A DNA stretch of 64,000 bases from Maritimibacter sp. (GCA_002695005.1 NZNT01000020.1:62001-126000), one strand, 5' to 3'. Numbered from the stretch's first letter, positions 33,881 through 43,273 are shown. Numbers and translations are program-made. Notes: generated by a model from the letters alone, not told the origin.

Positions 33881-35503
33881 ATGGAGCCGATCTTGGAACA
33901 ACTGACATCAGTCTGGGCGGCGTTGGACATGCGCCGGAAGGTCATCGTCGCGGGGGCTACTGTCCTTGTCTTCGCGGCCGTTCTGGGCCTTGCCCGTATG
34001 GCTTCGCAACCAAGTATGGCTTTGCTCTACTCGGGGCTGGAAGCGGGACCGGCCGGGGACGTAATCGCGGCGCTCGAAGCGCAGGGGGTCGCGCATGAGA
34101 TTCGCGGCGGGGCGATCTATGTCGATTCGGCGGCTCGGGACGGATTGCGCATGACACTTGCGTCAGAAGGGCTCCCCGCGAACTCGTCGAAAGGGTATGA
34201 ACTCCTCGACGGGCTGTCCGGGTTCGGCACGACGTCGCAGATGTTCGATGCGGCGTACTGGCGCGCGAAAGAGGGCGAGCTTGCCCGCACGATCATGTCC
34301 GCCCCACATATTCAGACGGCACGGGTCCACATCGCCACGCCGGGGTCGCAGGGTTTGCGCCCGCGTGGGGCGCCCACGGCCTCCGTATCGGTGTCGACGG
34401 CGGACGGCTCGCTCAGCCCGGCTCATGCCAAGGCCCTCAAGTATCTCGTGGCGTCGGCCGTTCCGGCATTATCGCCGGATGACGTGTCGATCATCGATGC
34501 GCGCGGCGGGCTTATCCAGGGCGCGGACGAAGTTGCCTCGGTCGATGCCGCTGATCGGGCGGAGATGCTCAAGACCTCGGTCGAACGTCTGCTCGAAGCG
34601 CGGGTCGGGTATGGAAACGCGATCGTCGAGGTGGCTATCGACACGGCGCAGGAGAACGAGACGATCCGCGAACGCCTGATCGATCCCGAGGGTCGGGTGG
34701 CGATTTCCACGGACACGGTCGAGACGGCGAACACAGCGAATGAGTCCGGAAACGCGGGCGTGACCGTGGCCTCCAACCTCCCGACGGGCGACGGGGCCGG
34801 AGCCGATGCATCGTCCAGTTCCAATGCGTCCGAAACGCGCGAGCGCGTGAATTACGAGGTATCGGAAACGATGCGCGAGGTCACTCGGGGACCGGGAACG
34901 GTCCGCCGGTTGACCGTTGCCGTGCTCGTCGATGGGCTGCGGGAGGTCGATGCCGCGGGGGATCCAGTCTGGACGCCACGCAGCGATGAAGAGCTTGGGG
35001 CGCTCCGGGACCTTGTAGCCGGGGCCGTCGGATATGACGAGTCACGCGGGGACACGATCACGATCAAGACCATGGAGTTCGAGCCGATCATGCCGGTTGG
35101 GACCGAAGCGACGCCGGGGCTGTTTGCCCGCCTCGGACTTGATGCGATGGCGCTCGCCAAGGTGCTGGTGCTCGCGCTCGTCACACTGGTTCTCGGGCTT
35201 TTCGTCCTTCGACCGGCTTTGCTCGGGCGGGGCGAATCCAACGCAGAGTCTTTGCCTGCCCCTGAGGCGACCGTTGAAGATACGGATCTTCCAGCCCTCG
35301 ATGGCGAGATCGAAATGGGTGCATTCGATGGGTCCGACCTCGCGGTCGTGTCGGACTTTGATTTCGGTGACGATGGTGCGTTGCCCGCGCTCGGAGAGCC
35401 GGATCCTGTCGACCGCTTACGGCGCCTGATCGAAGAACGGCAGGCCGAGACGGTCGAGATCCTCCGCGGATGGATGGAAGACGATCAGGAGGAAAACGCC
35501 TGA
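33881..35503 (+). CDS. fliF: Flagellar MS-ring protein FliF
   Basis: Forms the inner-membrane MS ring on which the motor is built. The 540-residue protein has an N-terminal membrane helix (about 22-40), then the PrgK/YscJ-like domain with YSGLEAGPAGDVIAALEAQG and TARVHIATPG. A second membrane helix lies near 430-450 and an acidic C-terminal tail follows, which in other bacteria binds FliG. fliG is not adjacent. The stop shares a base with the fliH start. Confidence 0.95.
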   Translation: MEPILEQLTSVWAALDMRRKVIVAGATVLVFAAVLGLARMASQPSMALLYSGLEAGPAGDVIAALEAQGVAHEIRGGAIYVDSAARDGLRMTLASEGLPANSSKGYELLDGLSGFGTTSQMFDAAYWRAKEGELARTIMSAPHIQTARVHIATPGSQGLRPRGAPTASVSVSTADGSLSPAHAKALKYLVASAVPALSPDDVSIIDARGGLIQGADEVASVDAADRAEMLKTSVERLLEARVGYGNAIVEVAIDTAQENETIRERLIDPEGRVAISTDTVETANTANESGNAGVTVASNLPTGDGAGADASSSSNASETRERVNYEVSETMREVTRGPGTVRRLTVAVLVDGLREVDAAGDPVWTPRSDEELGALRDLVAGAVGYDESRGDTITIKTMEFEPIMPVGTEATPGLFARLGLDAMALAKVLVLALVTLVLGLFVLRPALLGRGESNAESLPAPEATVEDTDLPALDGEIEMGAFDGSDLAVVSDFDFGDDGALPALGEPDPVDRLRRLIEERQAETVEILRGWMEDDQEENA

Positions 35504-36141
35504 TGACGCGCGTCCCGCTTGAAGACTTCGGGACAGAGTCCCGGTCAGCGCCGCCGAATCCAGGCGAACCGGTGCGCACGTCGGGGCAGGCTGTTCCTCA
35601 GGCGGCACCAAGCGCAGAAGACCTCGAGAAGGCACGACTCGCGGGATACGAGGTCGGGTATCAGGCGGGCTGGGACGATGCGGCGCGCTCCGAGGCGGAG
35701 GACAAGAGCCGGATCGGGGCAGAATTCGCGCGCAATTTGCAGGATCTCGGGTTCACCTTTCACGAAGCGCGTGCGCACGTCATGCAGGCGCTCGAACCGC
35801 TTTTGGCCGGGATGGTGGAGAAAGTCCTGCCCCGCCTTGTCTCCGAGACGCTGGGACAGACGATCATCGAGGAACTGATGCCACTTGCCGCCAACGCGGC
35901 GGACGCGCCCATCGAGGTCGTGGTTACCCCCGAAAGCCGGCCTCTGCTCGAAAATATGCTCGATCAGGCGACGTCGGTGCCGTTCCGGATCGTCGAAGAG
36001 GCGACCCTCGCTGAGGGCCAGGTCTATTTGCGAACCGGAAAGCTCGAGCGGCGGATCGACATGTCTCAGGCCGTCGACCGGATCGGCTCGGCGATTCAGG
36101 GATTGTATCAACTCAATGAAAAGGCGTTTGAAAATGGATGA
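35503..36141 (+). CDS. fliH: Flagellar assembly protein FliH-like
   Basis: FliH binds and regulates the export ATPase FliI. The 212-residue protein has the LAGYEVGYQAGWDDAARSEA stretch typical of FliH N-terminal repeats, and the C-terminal domain around VVVTPESRPLLENML and ERRIDMSQAVDRI. The ATG at 35503 overlaps the fliF stop, and AGGAGG lies 10 nt upstream. It is separated from fliI by 16 kb. It overlaps fliN by 8 nt. Confidence 0.82.
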   Translation: MTRVPLEDFGTESRSAPPNPGEPVRTSGQAVPQAAPSAEDLEKARLAGYEVGYQAGWDDAARSEAEDKSRIGAEFARNLQDLGFTFHEARAHVMQALEPLLAGMVEKVLPRLVSETLGQTIIEELMPLAANAADAPIEVVVTPESRPLLENMLDQATSVPFRIVEEATLAEGQVYLRTGKLERRIDMSQAVDRIGSAIQGLYQLNEKAFENG

Positions 36142-36424
36142 TGCGATGGTGAAGCCGGAAGACTCAGGCGCAAGCAATCCGTTCACGCAGGTTCCGATAG
36201 AGATAACGGTGTCCGTCGGGCAGGCCCGGCCCCTTGTGCGGGATCTTTTGCGCTTGAAACCCGACGCTGTGCTTCCCCTCGACCGCCGGGTGGAGGATCC
36301 GGTGGAGCTTTTCATCGGTGACAAGCTCATTGCCCGCGGCGAGCTGGAAGAAATCGAAGGCGACCCTGCGGGACGGCTTGCCGTTCGATTGACCGAAGTC
36401 GCCGATTTGAAGACCGGTTTGTAG
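36134..36424 (+). CDS. fliN: Flagellar motor switch protein FliN
   Basis: A C-ring component of the switch. The 96-residue protein is little more than one SpoA domain, with PIEITVSVGQARPLVRDLLR and DPVELFIGDKLIARGELEEI. The start at 36134 lies inside the end of fliH, with AAGG upstream. FliM and FliG, its partners, are not encoded in this window. Followed by fliP after 17 nt. Confidence 0.93.
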   Translation: MDDAMVKPEDSGASNPFTQVPIEITVSVGQARPLVRDLLRLKPDAVLPLDRRVEDPVELFIGDKLIARGELEEIEGDPAGRLAVRLTEVADLKTGL

Positions 36425-36441
36425 GGCGAGGGGCCGACACG

Positions 36442-37176
36442 ATGATGAAGTTCGTCCAGATCGCCGCGTTAACCTTAATTTTTTGTGGACTTCCTCAGGT
36501 CGGGCTGGCGCAGGATGTGACGATCTCGCTTGGTGAAGACGGGTCACTGGCGACGCGGTCGGTGCAGTTGATCGTCCTCATCACGCTCCTGAGCCTCGTG
36601 CCGGGGCTCGCTATCATGGTGACCTGTTTCCCGTTCATCGTGACTGTCCTGTCCATTCTTCGCCAGGCCATCGGGTTGCAGCAGTCACCGCCCAACATGC
36701 TCATCATTTCCCTGGCTCTTTTTCTGACATGGTTCGTCATGGATCCGGTCCTGACAGAGGCCTGGGCGCGCGGCGGCGCGCCTTTCTCGGAAGGCGACCT
36801 TGCGCTGGAGCCTGCTTTCAGGGCTGCGCTCGAACCGTTTCGGATCTTCATGTCGGGCCGGATCGATCCAGACACCTTCGAGACGCTGGCGGCCCTTCGC
36901 CCGGCCACGGAGAACGTTAATCCTGAACCGGGCGCACCTTTATCGCTTCTCGTTCCATCCTTTCTTTTGTCCGAGATCGCCCGCGCATTTCAGATCGGCT
37001 TCCTGATCTTCCTGCCTTTCCTGATCATCGATCTGGTGGTCGCCGCCGTGTTGATGTCCATGGGCATGATGATGGTTCCGCCGGCCATCGTATCGCTCCC
37101 TTTCAAGCTGGCCTTCTTCGTGGTCGCTGATGGGTGGAGCTTGATCTCCGGTGCCTTGGTCCGAAGCTACTTTTGA
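36442..37176 (+). CDS. fliP: Flagellar export gate protein FliP
   Basis: An export-gate subunit. The 244-residue protein has a signal peptide ending near VGLAQ. The family segments TVLSILRQAIGLQQSPPNM and SLALFLTWFVMDPV are visible, and the last helices contain LVVAAVLMSMGMMMVPPAIV. No fliO gene precedes it. It ends the plus-strand unit fliF, fliH, fliN, fliP. A 169 bp gap to flgI follows, holding only a hairpin. Confidence 0.96.
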   Translation: MMKFVQIAALTLIFCGLPQVGLAQDVTISLGEDGSLATRSVQLIVLITLLSLVPGLAIMVTCFPFIVTVLSILRQAIGLQQSPPNMLIISLALFLTWFVMDPVLTEAWARGGAPFSEGDLALEPAFRAALEPFRIFMSGRIDPDTFETLAALRPATENVNPEPGAPLSLLVPSFLLSEIARAFQIGFLIFLPFLIIDLVVAAVLMSMGMMMVPPAIVSLPFKLAFFVVADGWSLISGALVRSYF

Positions 37177-37235
37177 CGACGGATCGCGTGCCGCGCTGCA
37201 CTGATAATATGCTGCCTTTCAGCGGTCAGCGCTCG

Positions 37236-37267
37236 ACAGGATCAGACTGATCAACGGTCGATCCTGT
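37236..37267. terminator. Possible bidirectional terminator between fliP and flgI
   Basis: ACAGGATC (37236-37243) pairs with GATCCTGT (37260-37267); an inner GAC/GTC pair can extend the stem past one bulge. The gene ends face each other here. The following T-run is only three bases, so the call is weak. No gene is seen in 37177-37345. Confidence 0.35.
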
Positions 37268-37345
37268 TTGCGCATTCCGGCGTCCGGACTCGGCTGTCCC
37301 AACACCTCCCATGGCTGCGATAATGATCCTGCCGGAAGTGGCGCG

Positions 37346-38452
37346 TCAGCGAACGATGAACTCGGCGTGAAGCGCACCGGCTGCCTTGATGCTCTTCAGA
37401 ATGTCGATCATGTCGCGCGGCGCGACCCCGAGGGCATTGAGTCCGGCGATCACTTCGGACAGCGAGGTGCCCTCAGGGATCTCCGCGAGACCGGTTCCGG
37501 GGTCTTCCTCCTCGATATCCACGTTCGTGCGAGGCACGACGATCGCTTCGCCATCGCTGAAGGGGCTTGGCTGGACGACAAGTGGCGATTCTTCGATACG
37601 CAATGTCAGGTTGCCCTGGGATACTGCCACGCGACTGATGCGGACTTCTTCGCCCATGACGATGGTGCCTGACCGCTGGTCCACGACGACGCGGGCCTTG
37701 CGCTCTGGTTCGACGGTGAGGTTTTCGACCCGGCCGACCGCATGTGCCGGGGAAATGTCCCCAGCCGAGGCGATGTCGAACACGACCGTGCCACTGTCCA
37801 GCATCCGGCTCACAACCTTTCCGTATCTCTGGTTGATTGCCTGCTCGATCCGGCGGGCGGTCGTGAAGTCGGGGGTTCGCAGGGCGAGCCGGATGGATTT
37901 CAATTGGGTGAAATCGAATTCGATCTCCCGCTCTACACGCGCGCCCGACGGGATGAGGCCGGCAGTGGGGACGCCTTGAACGACCTCTGCGCCGTCGCCT
38001 TCAGCCGCCGCGCCGCCGGCGATGACCGTTCCTTGCGCGACCGCGTAGATCTCGCCATCTGCTGCGTTCAGGGGAGTCATGATCAGCGTGCCGCCAAGCA
38101 GGCTCGAAGCGTCGCCGATGGCGGAGACGGTGATGTCGATCGTCGAACCGGCGCGGGCGAAGGGTGGAAGCTCGGCGGTGACGAAAACCGCCGCGACGTT
38201 CTTGGGCCGAAACTGTTCTCCGGTGACGTTGACTCCGAGACGCTCGAGGATGTTAGCCATGATGTCTTCGGTAAACGGTGCATTTCGAATGCCGTCGCCC
38301 GTGCCGTTCAGCCCGACGACCAGGCCGTAGCCGACGAGGTCATTGCCGCGCACCCCGTCGAACTCCACGAGGTCCTTGATCCGGATCGTTTGGGCCGAGG
38401 CGGGAGTCCAGCCTGTTAGGGCCACGAAAAGGATGGCGATCAGGTGTTTCAT
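37346..38452 (-). CDS. flgI: Flagellar P-ring protein FlgI
   Basis: Forms the periplasmic P ring around the rod. The 368-residue protein has a signal peptide ending near TPASAQ, then RIKDLVEFDGVRGNDLVGYG and VGLNGTGDG, which are diagnostic. It ends with DMIDILKSIKAAGALHAEFI. Its start overlaps the flgL stop by 4 nt. It is the last gene of the flgE, flgK, flgL, flgI unit. Confidence 0.97.
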   Translation of the reverse strand: MKHLIAILFVALTGWTPASAQTIRIKDLVEFDGVRGNDLVGYGLVVGLNGTGDGIRNAPFTEDIMANILERLGVNVTGEQFRPKNVAAVFVTAELPPFARAGSTIDITVSAIGDASSLLGGTLIMTPLNAADGEIYAVAQGTVIAGGAAAEGDGAEVVQGVPTAGLIPSGARVEREIEFDFTQLKSIRLALRTPDFTTARRIEQAINQRYGKVVSRMLDSGTVVFDIASAGDISPAHAVGRVENLTVEPERKARVVVDQRSGTIVMGEEVRISRVAVSQGNLTLRIEESPLVVQPSPFSDGEAIVVPRTNVDIEEEDPGTGLAEIPEGTSLSEVIAGLNALGVAPRDMIDILKSIKAAGALHAEFIVR

Positions 38453-39459
38453 CTCATGTAGTCCGAAAATCGAAGGGCCGAGAGGCGCGAGGTGACGGTA
38501 TAGAGCGTCTCGATCTGGGCGTAGACTGTTTCCAGCATCGTAGCTGTTTCGTATGGATCGGCGTTCACCAGCTCGCCGCGCGCCAGTTCATACGCCGACG
38601 CCTGAGCAGCGTTTCGAGCCTGAGCGTTTTCGACACGCTGTTCGGCGGCGCCCACGGCGGCGCGAAGACGCGTCACGTCACCATCCGCCGCGACGAGGCG
38701 CATCGCGGCACGGTCCAGAAGTTCGGCCTGCGCGCCAACATCGCCATCAAGCGTTCCCTCGGCGACAAGTGCGGCCAGCGCGAAGCCCTTCAAGGTATCC
38801 CGGACGACCGGATCGTCGGCTCGGACGGTCATTTCGACCGTTTCGCCATCCGCGACGATCATTGGCCCCATGTCAGTTGACGACCCGCCATATCCGATGG
38901 TCTCGAACCCGCCGCCTACATCGTCGAACCAGGCGTTCACCGCGGTTTCGATGTCGTCGACCGTGGTCAGGCCTGTCACGGCGGTGGAAATGCCCGCCAT
39001 GATGTCATCTGCGCTTGCCAGAGGGGTCGTGTCGGTCGCGCTGCCGGAAAAGATGGTGCGATCGGCGATCCGTGTGTTGAATCGCGATACCACCGAGGCG
39101 AATTTCTGAGACGCATCTTCGGCTGTCGTCTGGACAAGCGTGCGATCGCGCGCGCTGGCGGCCGTGAGCAGGGCCGGCGACAGGTCCCGCGTGATCGACT
39201 GCACGCTCTCGAGGGCGACCTGAGCGCCGGCGAACAGGCTGCTCGCCTCCGTGTTCGCCGTCTTGTAGGCCTCGTTCGCCCGCAGGCTCCGCTCGATCCC
39301 GGCGAATGGGCCGAAGTCGCCCGCCACCGCCGCGCCGAGGTCGGCTTTCACGCCGGTCGTCAGTTCTTTTGCGAGGCGGGCGAGGTTGGTCTTGCTCTCG
39401 GTCGTGAAACGCCGGAGCTGGAATGTGTTGGCGAGGTCGCCGATTGACAGGTTGGACAT
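38449..39459 (-). CDS. flgL: Hook-filament junction protein FlgL
   Basis: The second junction protein between hook and filament, related to flagellin. The 336-residue protein has flagellin-like terminal helices, with LRRFTTESKTNLARLAKELT near the start and TVYAQIETLYTVTSRLSALR near the end. The middle domain is shorter than in flagellin. It lies 3 nt after flgK and overlaps flgI. Confidence 0.9.
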   Translation of the reverse strand: MSNLSIGDLANTFQLRRFTTESKTNLARLAKELTTGVKADLGAAVAGDFGPFAGIERSLRANEAYKTANTEASSLFAGAQVALESVQSITRDLSPALLTAASARDRTLVQTTAEDASQKFASVVSRFNTRIADRTIFSGSATDTTPLASADDIMAGISTAVTGLTTVDDIETAVNAWFDDVGGGFETIGYGGSSTDMGPMIVADGETVEMTVRADDPVVRDTLKGFALAALVAEGTLDGDVGAQAELLDRAAMRLVAADGDVTRLRAAVGAAEQRVENAQARNAAQASAYELARGELVNADPYETATMLETVYAQIETLYTVTSRLSALRFSDYMR

Positions 39460-39462
39460 GGG

Positions 39463-40920
39463 TCAAAGCCTCATCAGTGTATCGAGGAGGTCGCTTACCG
39501 TCTGGATGACCTTTGCATTTGCGGCATAGGCCTGTTCAATCTGCATGAGCTTCTGCATTTCCTGATCGGTATCGACGCCATTCGCGAGTTCCTGTGTTTT
39601 CAGGGCGTCCGCCTCGGCGGCCTTGTATGAAAGTGACCCTTCGATCTGGGTGTGTTCGGCATAGGTGAGCGACAGGAGATCAGCGGCGAGGCCGGAGGCT
39701 GACCGTGAGGCGCCGAGGAAATCGCCTGATGCCGGGACGCGGCCCGTGGTGAAGGCGTCAGCCAGGTTGCGGATCAGTGCCGAATTGCCGACATCGCCGG
39801 GTGCCGTGGCGCCAAGGCCGTCGCGGATGCGCCAGAGCGCGCCGCCCTCGCTCGGATCCACCGCCGCGTTGACCGCGATGCGGCCGGACAGGCCCAGTTC
39901 GTCGGTTGTAACGAACGGGTCGCCGTCGTCGGTGAACAGGCCGGGATCGCCGGTCGTGCGAGTCGGATCGACGCCGGCGTCTGCGAAGCGTTCGAGAACG
40001 TCCCGGGCCACGGCGTCGAGTCGGGTCTGGGCGGTTACGGCGAGGTCGTCGCGGACTTTGAACAGGGCCTGGAGCGACCCGCCCTTGATCGGGCTGTGCG
40101 GTGCGGCGACATCGATGTCTTTTCCGTTGATCGTCAGGCCCGACAGAGCACCGCTCGCCTTGGTCATTTCGGGCACGATTACACCCACAGTCTCGTATCC
40201 GACCGTGGCCGCGCGGCCGTCGAGGAGGATTGCGCCCCCGGTCGTGAACAGCGCGACGGTCCCGTGGTCCCGTTCGACCTGCCGCATCGGGACGATCCCT
40301 GAGATGTCGTCGATGGTCTGCTGCCGAATGTCCATGAGCGAGGAGGCATCCTGCCCGCGGGCCGAGGCTTCCTTGATCTTGTAGTTGAGTTCCTGCACGC
40401 GGACGAGGCCGTCGTTCAGGTTCTGCACCGTCAGGCCGAGCTCCTGATCGGCACTCATCCGCAGCTCCTGAACGCGGTCGGAGGACGTATTGAGATGTGT
40501 GGCGATCGTCTTGCCCGCGGCGAGGACGGCAGAAAGACGCGCCTCGCTGTCGGGGCGGGAGGCGGCTTCGATCAAGGCGGTTTCCAGCCTGTCCATCGCT
40601 CCCGATAGGGAGCCAGCCTCATCCGGGGTGCCGAGGACGCGCTCCAGTTGGTCGTAGAATTTCGACAGGGCCGTGTCGTGGCCGACCGCCGCATCCGCGA
40701 GGCGACGGTTCTGCACGGTGACCATATCGACATCGCGCCGGACGCCCACGACTCCGACCCCGGCGGGGGCCCCGCCCATGTAGCGAGGGGTGAGGAGGAG
40801 GTCCCGGCGCGCATAGCCTTCGGTCGTCGCGTTGGCGACGTTGGAGGATACGAGTTCCGCGGCGCGCGATTGCGCGGTGAGGCCCGAGAGCGCGTTGGCG
40901 AGCGATCCAGAGATGCTCAT
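39463..40920 (-). CDS. flgK: Hook-filament junction protein FlgK
   Basis: The first junction protein. The 485-residue protein begins with the rod/hook motif around ALSGLTAQSRAAELVSSNVA and ATTEGYARRDL. It ends with the conserved NGVDTDQEMQKLMQIEQAYA and AKVIQTVSDLLDTLM. It follows flgE by 31 nt. Confidence 0.95.
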   Translation of the reverse strand: MSISGSLANALSGLTAQSRAAELVSSNVANATTEGYARRDLLLTPRYMGGAPAGVGVVGVRRDVDMVTVQNRRLADAAVGHDTALSKFYDQLERVLGTPDEAGSLSGAMDRLETALIEAASRPDSEARLSAVLAAGKTIATHLNTSSDRVQELRMSADQELGLTVQNLNDGLVRVQELNYKIKEASARGQDASSLMDIRQQTIDDISGIVPMRQVERDHGTVALFTTGGAILLDGRAATVGYETVGVIVPEMTKASGALSGLTINGKDIDVAAPHSPIKGGSLQALFKVRDDLAVTAQTRLDAVARDVLERFADAGVDPTRTTGDPGLFTDDGDPFVTTDELGLSGRIAVNAAVDPSEGGALWRIRDGLGATAPGDVGNSALIRNLADAFTTGRVPASGDFLGASRSASGLAADLLSLTYAEHTQIEGSLSYKAAEADALKTQELANGVDTDQEMQKLMQIEQAYAANAKVIQTVSDLLDTLMRL

Positions 40921-40951
40921 GTCATGTCTCCTTCAGGTCCCCACCCGATGC

Positions 40952-42268
40952 TTATCGTTTGATATTCGTCGTCTCCTGCAGCATTTCGTCGACGGTCTGG
41001 ATGACCTTGGCATTCGACGAATAGGCGCGTTGCGTCTGGATCAGGTTTGTCAGTTCGCCGGCCACGTCCGTGGTCGACCCTTCGCGGGTGAACCCGATGA
41101 GTTCGCCTGTCGGGCCGTCACCCGCATCCCACAGGAAGAAAGAGCCCGACTGCGGCGAGACCTGGTAAGTCTGGTTCGAGTGCGAAATCAGCCCGTTCGG
41201 GTTCGGCACGTCCACAAGCGGCACTTGATAGATCGTGCGTGTGAAACCCGTGTCGTAGGTCGCGGTGATGAAGCCGTTCACGTCGATTTCCACCGACGTC
41301 AGATTGCCGACCGGCGAGCCGTCCTTGGTAATCGACACCGGGGCGAAGCTGTCGGACAGCTGCGTCAGGCCGTTCGGGTCGCCGATCCGCCCGATGGTGA
41401 GTTCAAGCGGTCCGCCGGCGACGGTCAGGTCGATGGTCCCCTCGGTCCCGTCGTAGGCGCCGCCAGAGACGACGGAAACGCTTGCGAGTGTGCCGCCATT
41501 GGCGCGGCTGTCGTCAAATTCGAGCGTGTACTGACCGATCACCGCCCCGTTGGAGGCGCTGTCGCGGATGGTCATGGTCCAGAGGTTCGAAGGCGGGTCG
41601 CCGAGCGTGGTCGGCACCGTGGGTGAAAAGTCCACGTCGAGGGATTCCGACGTGCCCAAGTTGCCGAAATACTCGATCGAGAGCGGGAGCGTATCGCCCG
41701 CGGCGCCGTATTCAGTATTCGTGGCCGGCAGGTTCACCCCGAGGTTCATGCGCGTGGTCGGGTCGCCCGCCTGCTGGTTCACCTGAACCACGACGGGTTC
41801 CAGTGCCGTGACGGTGTCGCGCGGGAAGGTGCCGACCTGGCCGTCCGCATCGGCGGGCCAGCCCAAGAGCACCAGTCCGGTCTCGGTCTTGAGCACGCCC
41901 TCTTCGTCGGTGCGGAATGACCCTGTCGTCGTGGTGAGCATCGGGCGGTCTTCGCCGGAATACTCAAGATAGGCTTCCTGTGTCACCGGGAGCATCCCGC
42001 GACCGGAGATCGCCACGTCCAGCGGATTGGACGTCGAGATCAGCGGGCCGTTTTCGTCGATCAAACGCTGGGTCGTGGCCCGCACACCGCCGGCGGAATA
42101 GGTGCCGGCCCCGGCCACACCGCCTATGACGAGGCTTTCGAAGTCGGCCGTCGCACGCTTGTACCCGAAGGTCGCGGAGTTCGCGATATTGTCGGAGATC
42201 GTGGACAGACGCGTGGCGTTCGCGTTCAGCCCGGCGACGCCGGCACTCAGCGATGAGGAGATTGTCAT
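40952..42268 (-). CDS. flgE: Flagellar hook protein FlgE
   Basis: The hook subunit. From the ATG at 42268 the protein has 438 residues. It has the N-terminal motif ISDNIANSATFGYKRATADF and the C-terminal VAGELTNLIQTQRAYSSNAK followed by VIQTVDEMLQ. A longer start at 42301 was rejected because GAAAGGCG precedes 42268. A perfect CtrA-type box lies 52 nt upstream. Its likely transcript covers flgE, flgK, flgL and flgI. Confidence 0.96.
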   Translation of the reverse strand: MTISSSLSAGVAGLNANATRLSTISDNIANSATFGYKRATADFESLVIGGVAGAGTYSAGGVRATTQRLIDENGPLISTSNPLDVAISGRGMLPVTQEAYLEYSGEDRPMLTTTTGSFRTDEEGVLKTETGLVLLGWPADADGQVGTFPRDTVTALEPVVVQVNQQAGDPTTRMNLGVNLPATNTEYGAAGDTLPLSIEYFGNLGTSESLDVDFSPTVPTTLGDPPSNLWTMTIRDSASNGAVIGQYTLEFDDSRANGGTLASVSVVSGGAYDGTEGTIDLTVAGGPLELTIGRIGDPNGLTQLSDSFAPVSITKDGSPVGNLTSVEIDVNGFITATYDTGFTRTIYQVPLVDVPNPNGLISHSNQTYQVSPQSGSFFLWDAGDGPTGELIGFTREGSTTDVAGELTNLIQTQRAYSSNAKVIQTVDEMLQETTNIKR

Positions 42269-42320
42269 GGTGCGCCTTTCTGATGCAGCCTTATCGCCCA
42301 CCGTCCTAATGGCGGGGCAC

Positions 42321-42336
42321 TTAAGGGCGCCTTAAC
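42321..42336. promoter_or_regulatory. CtrA box upstream of flgE
   Basis: TTAA-N7-TTAAC, a perfect match to the CtrA consensus, 52 nt upstream of the flgE start, in the 94 bp gap after the motB stop. In the flgE direction it reads GTTAA-N7-TTAA. Confidence 0.7.
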
Positions 42337-42362
42337 GGCTAAAATGCGCAGGGTTTTTCCGG

Positions 42363-43208
42363 TCATCTTTTTGTTCTGAGCAGGATCAGTTCGATCCGGT
42401 TGTTGCGCAGCGCCATTGGGTTGCGCGCCGCCGGTTGCCGGTCGGCGTGGCCGGTGACCCGTTGGACCCGCCGGGGCGACAGGCCTTCGTCACCAAGCAG
42501 TTGCCGGATGCGGTCTGCGCGCGCGTTCGACATTTCCCACACCGTGTTTTGCGCGAGGACGATCGGTTCGGCGCGGGTGTGCCCCTCGATGGCCACACCG
42601 TTGGTCACGAGATCAAAGACCTTGGCCATGACCCCGACGAGTTCGACCATCACCGCAGTCGGCTGGGCCGTGCCCGCGTCGAACAGCGGCTCACCGTCGA
42701 TATCGAACAGTTCGATCACAAGCCCTTCGTCGGTCAGTTCCGTGACGATGTGGCGTTGCAGGAGATCGGAGGCCATGCTTTCGCCGGAGCGGCCCGTCAG
42801 CACCTCTTCGATCTCTTCGAGGGCGCGGGCTTCAGCGGCCTCGTCAATCTCGTTGCCATCGCCTGCACCGCCGTCCGGCGCTTCGGAATTGGCATCCTGC
42901 GCCGGGCTTGGAAGGCCGCCCTGGCCGGTCTGGGCAAGGCTTTCCTCGGTGAAGACGCTGTCGCCGCCGAAGGCGTCCTGACCGCCGCCGGAGACCCGGT
43001 TCACCGGGATCGTCGGGCTGAAGTAGTCCGCGATTCCCTTGCGTTGCTTTTCCGTTGTCGCATTGAGCAGCCACATCAACATGAAGAAAGCCATCATGGC
43101 CGTGACGAAGTCGGCATATGCCACCTTCCACGCCCCGCCGTGGTGACCTTCGCCACCACTTTTCTTGACCTTCTTGATGATGATGGGCGCGTTTGCTTGC
43201 GCGCTCAT
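42363..43208 (-). CDS. motB: Flagellar motor stator protein MotB
   Basis: The peptidoglycan-anchoring stator subunit. The 281-residue protein has a basic N-terminus, then the single membrane helix with the proton-binding aspartate D33 in YADFVTAMMAFF. A plug and linker region follows, then the OmpA-like peptidoglycan-binding domain with VAIEGHTRAE and RNNRIELILL. motA lies 10 kb away. A near-consensus CtrA box is 49 nt upstream. A separate CtrA box before flgE suggests motB is its own transcript. Confidence 0.96.
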   Translation of the reverse strand: MSAQANAPIIIKKVKKSGGEGHHGGAWKVAYADFVTAMMAFFMLMWLLNATTEKQRKGIADYFSPTIPVNRVSGGGQDAFGGDSVFTEESLAQTGQGGLPSPAQDANSEAPDGGAGDGNEIDEAAEARALEEIEEVLTGRSGESMASDLLQRHIVTELTDEGLVIELFDIDGEPLFDAGTAQPTAVMVELVGVMAKVFDLVTNGVAIEGHTRAEPIVLAQNTVWEMSNARADRIRQLLGDEGLSPRRVQRVTGHADRQPAARNPMALRNNRIELILLRTKR

Positions 43209-43257
43209 ACCACCACACCTCTGTATTCACCCGGGAATGGGTGTAGCGCCCCGTGGG

Positions 43258-43273
43258 TTAAGGTGCGGTTTAC
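43258..43273. promoter_or_regulatory. CtrA box upstream of motB
   Basis: TTAA-N7-TTTAC, one base from TTAA-N7-TTAAC, 49 nt upstream of the motB start. In the motB direction it reads GTAAA-N7-TTAA. A further TTAAC half-site lies at 43309-43313, within the end of the dapB-like gene. Confidence 0.6.
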
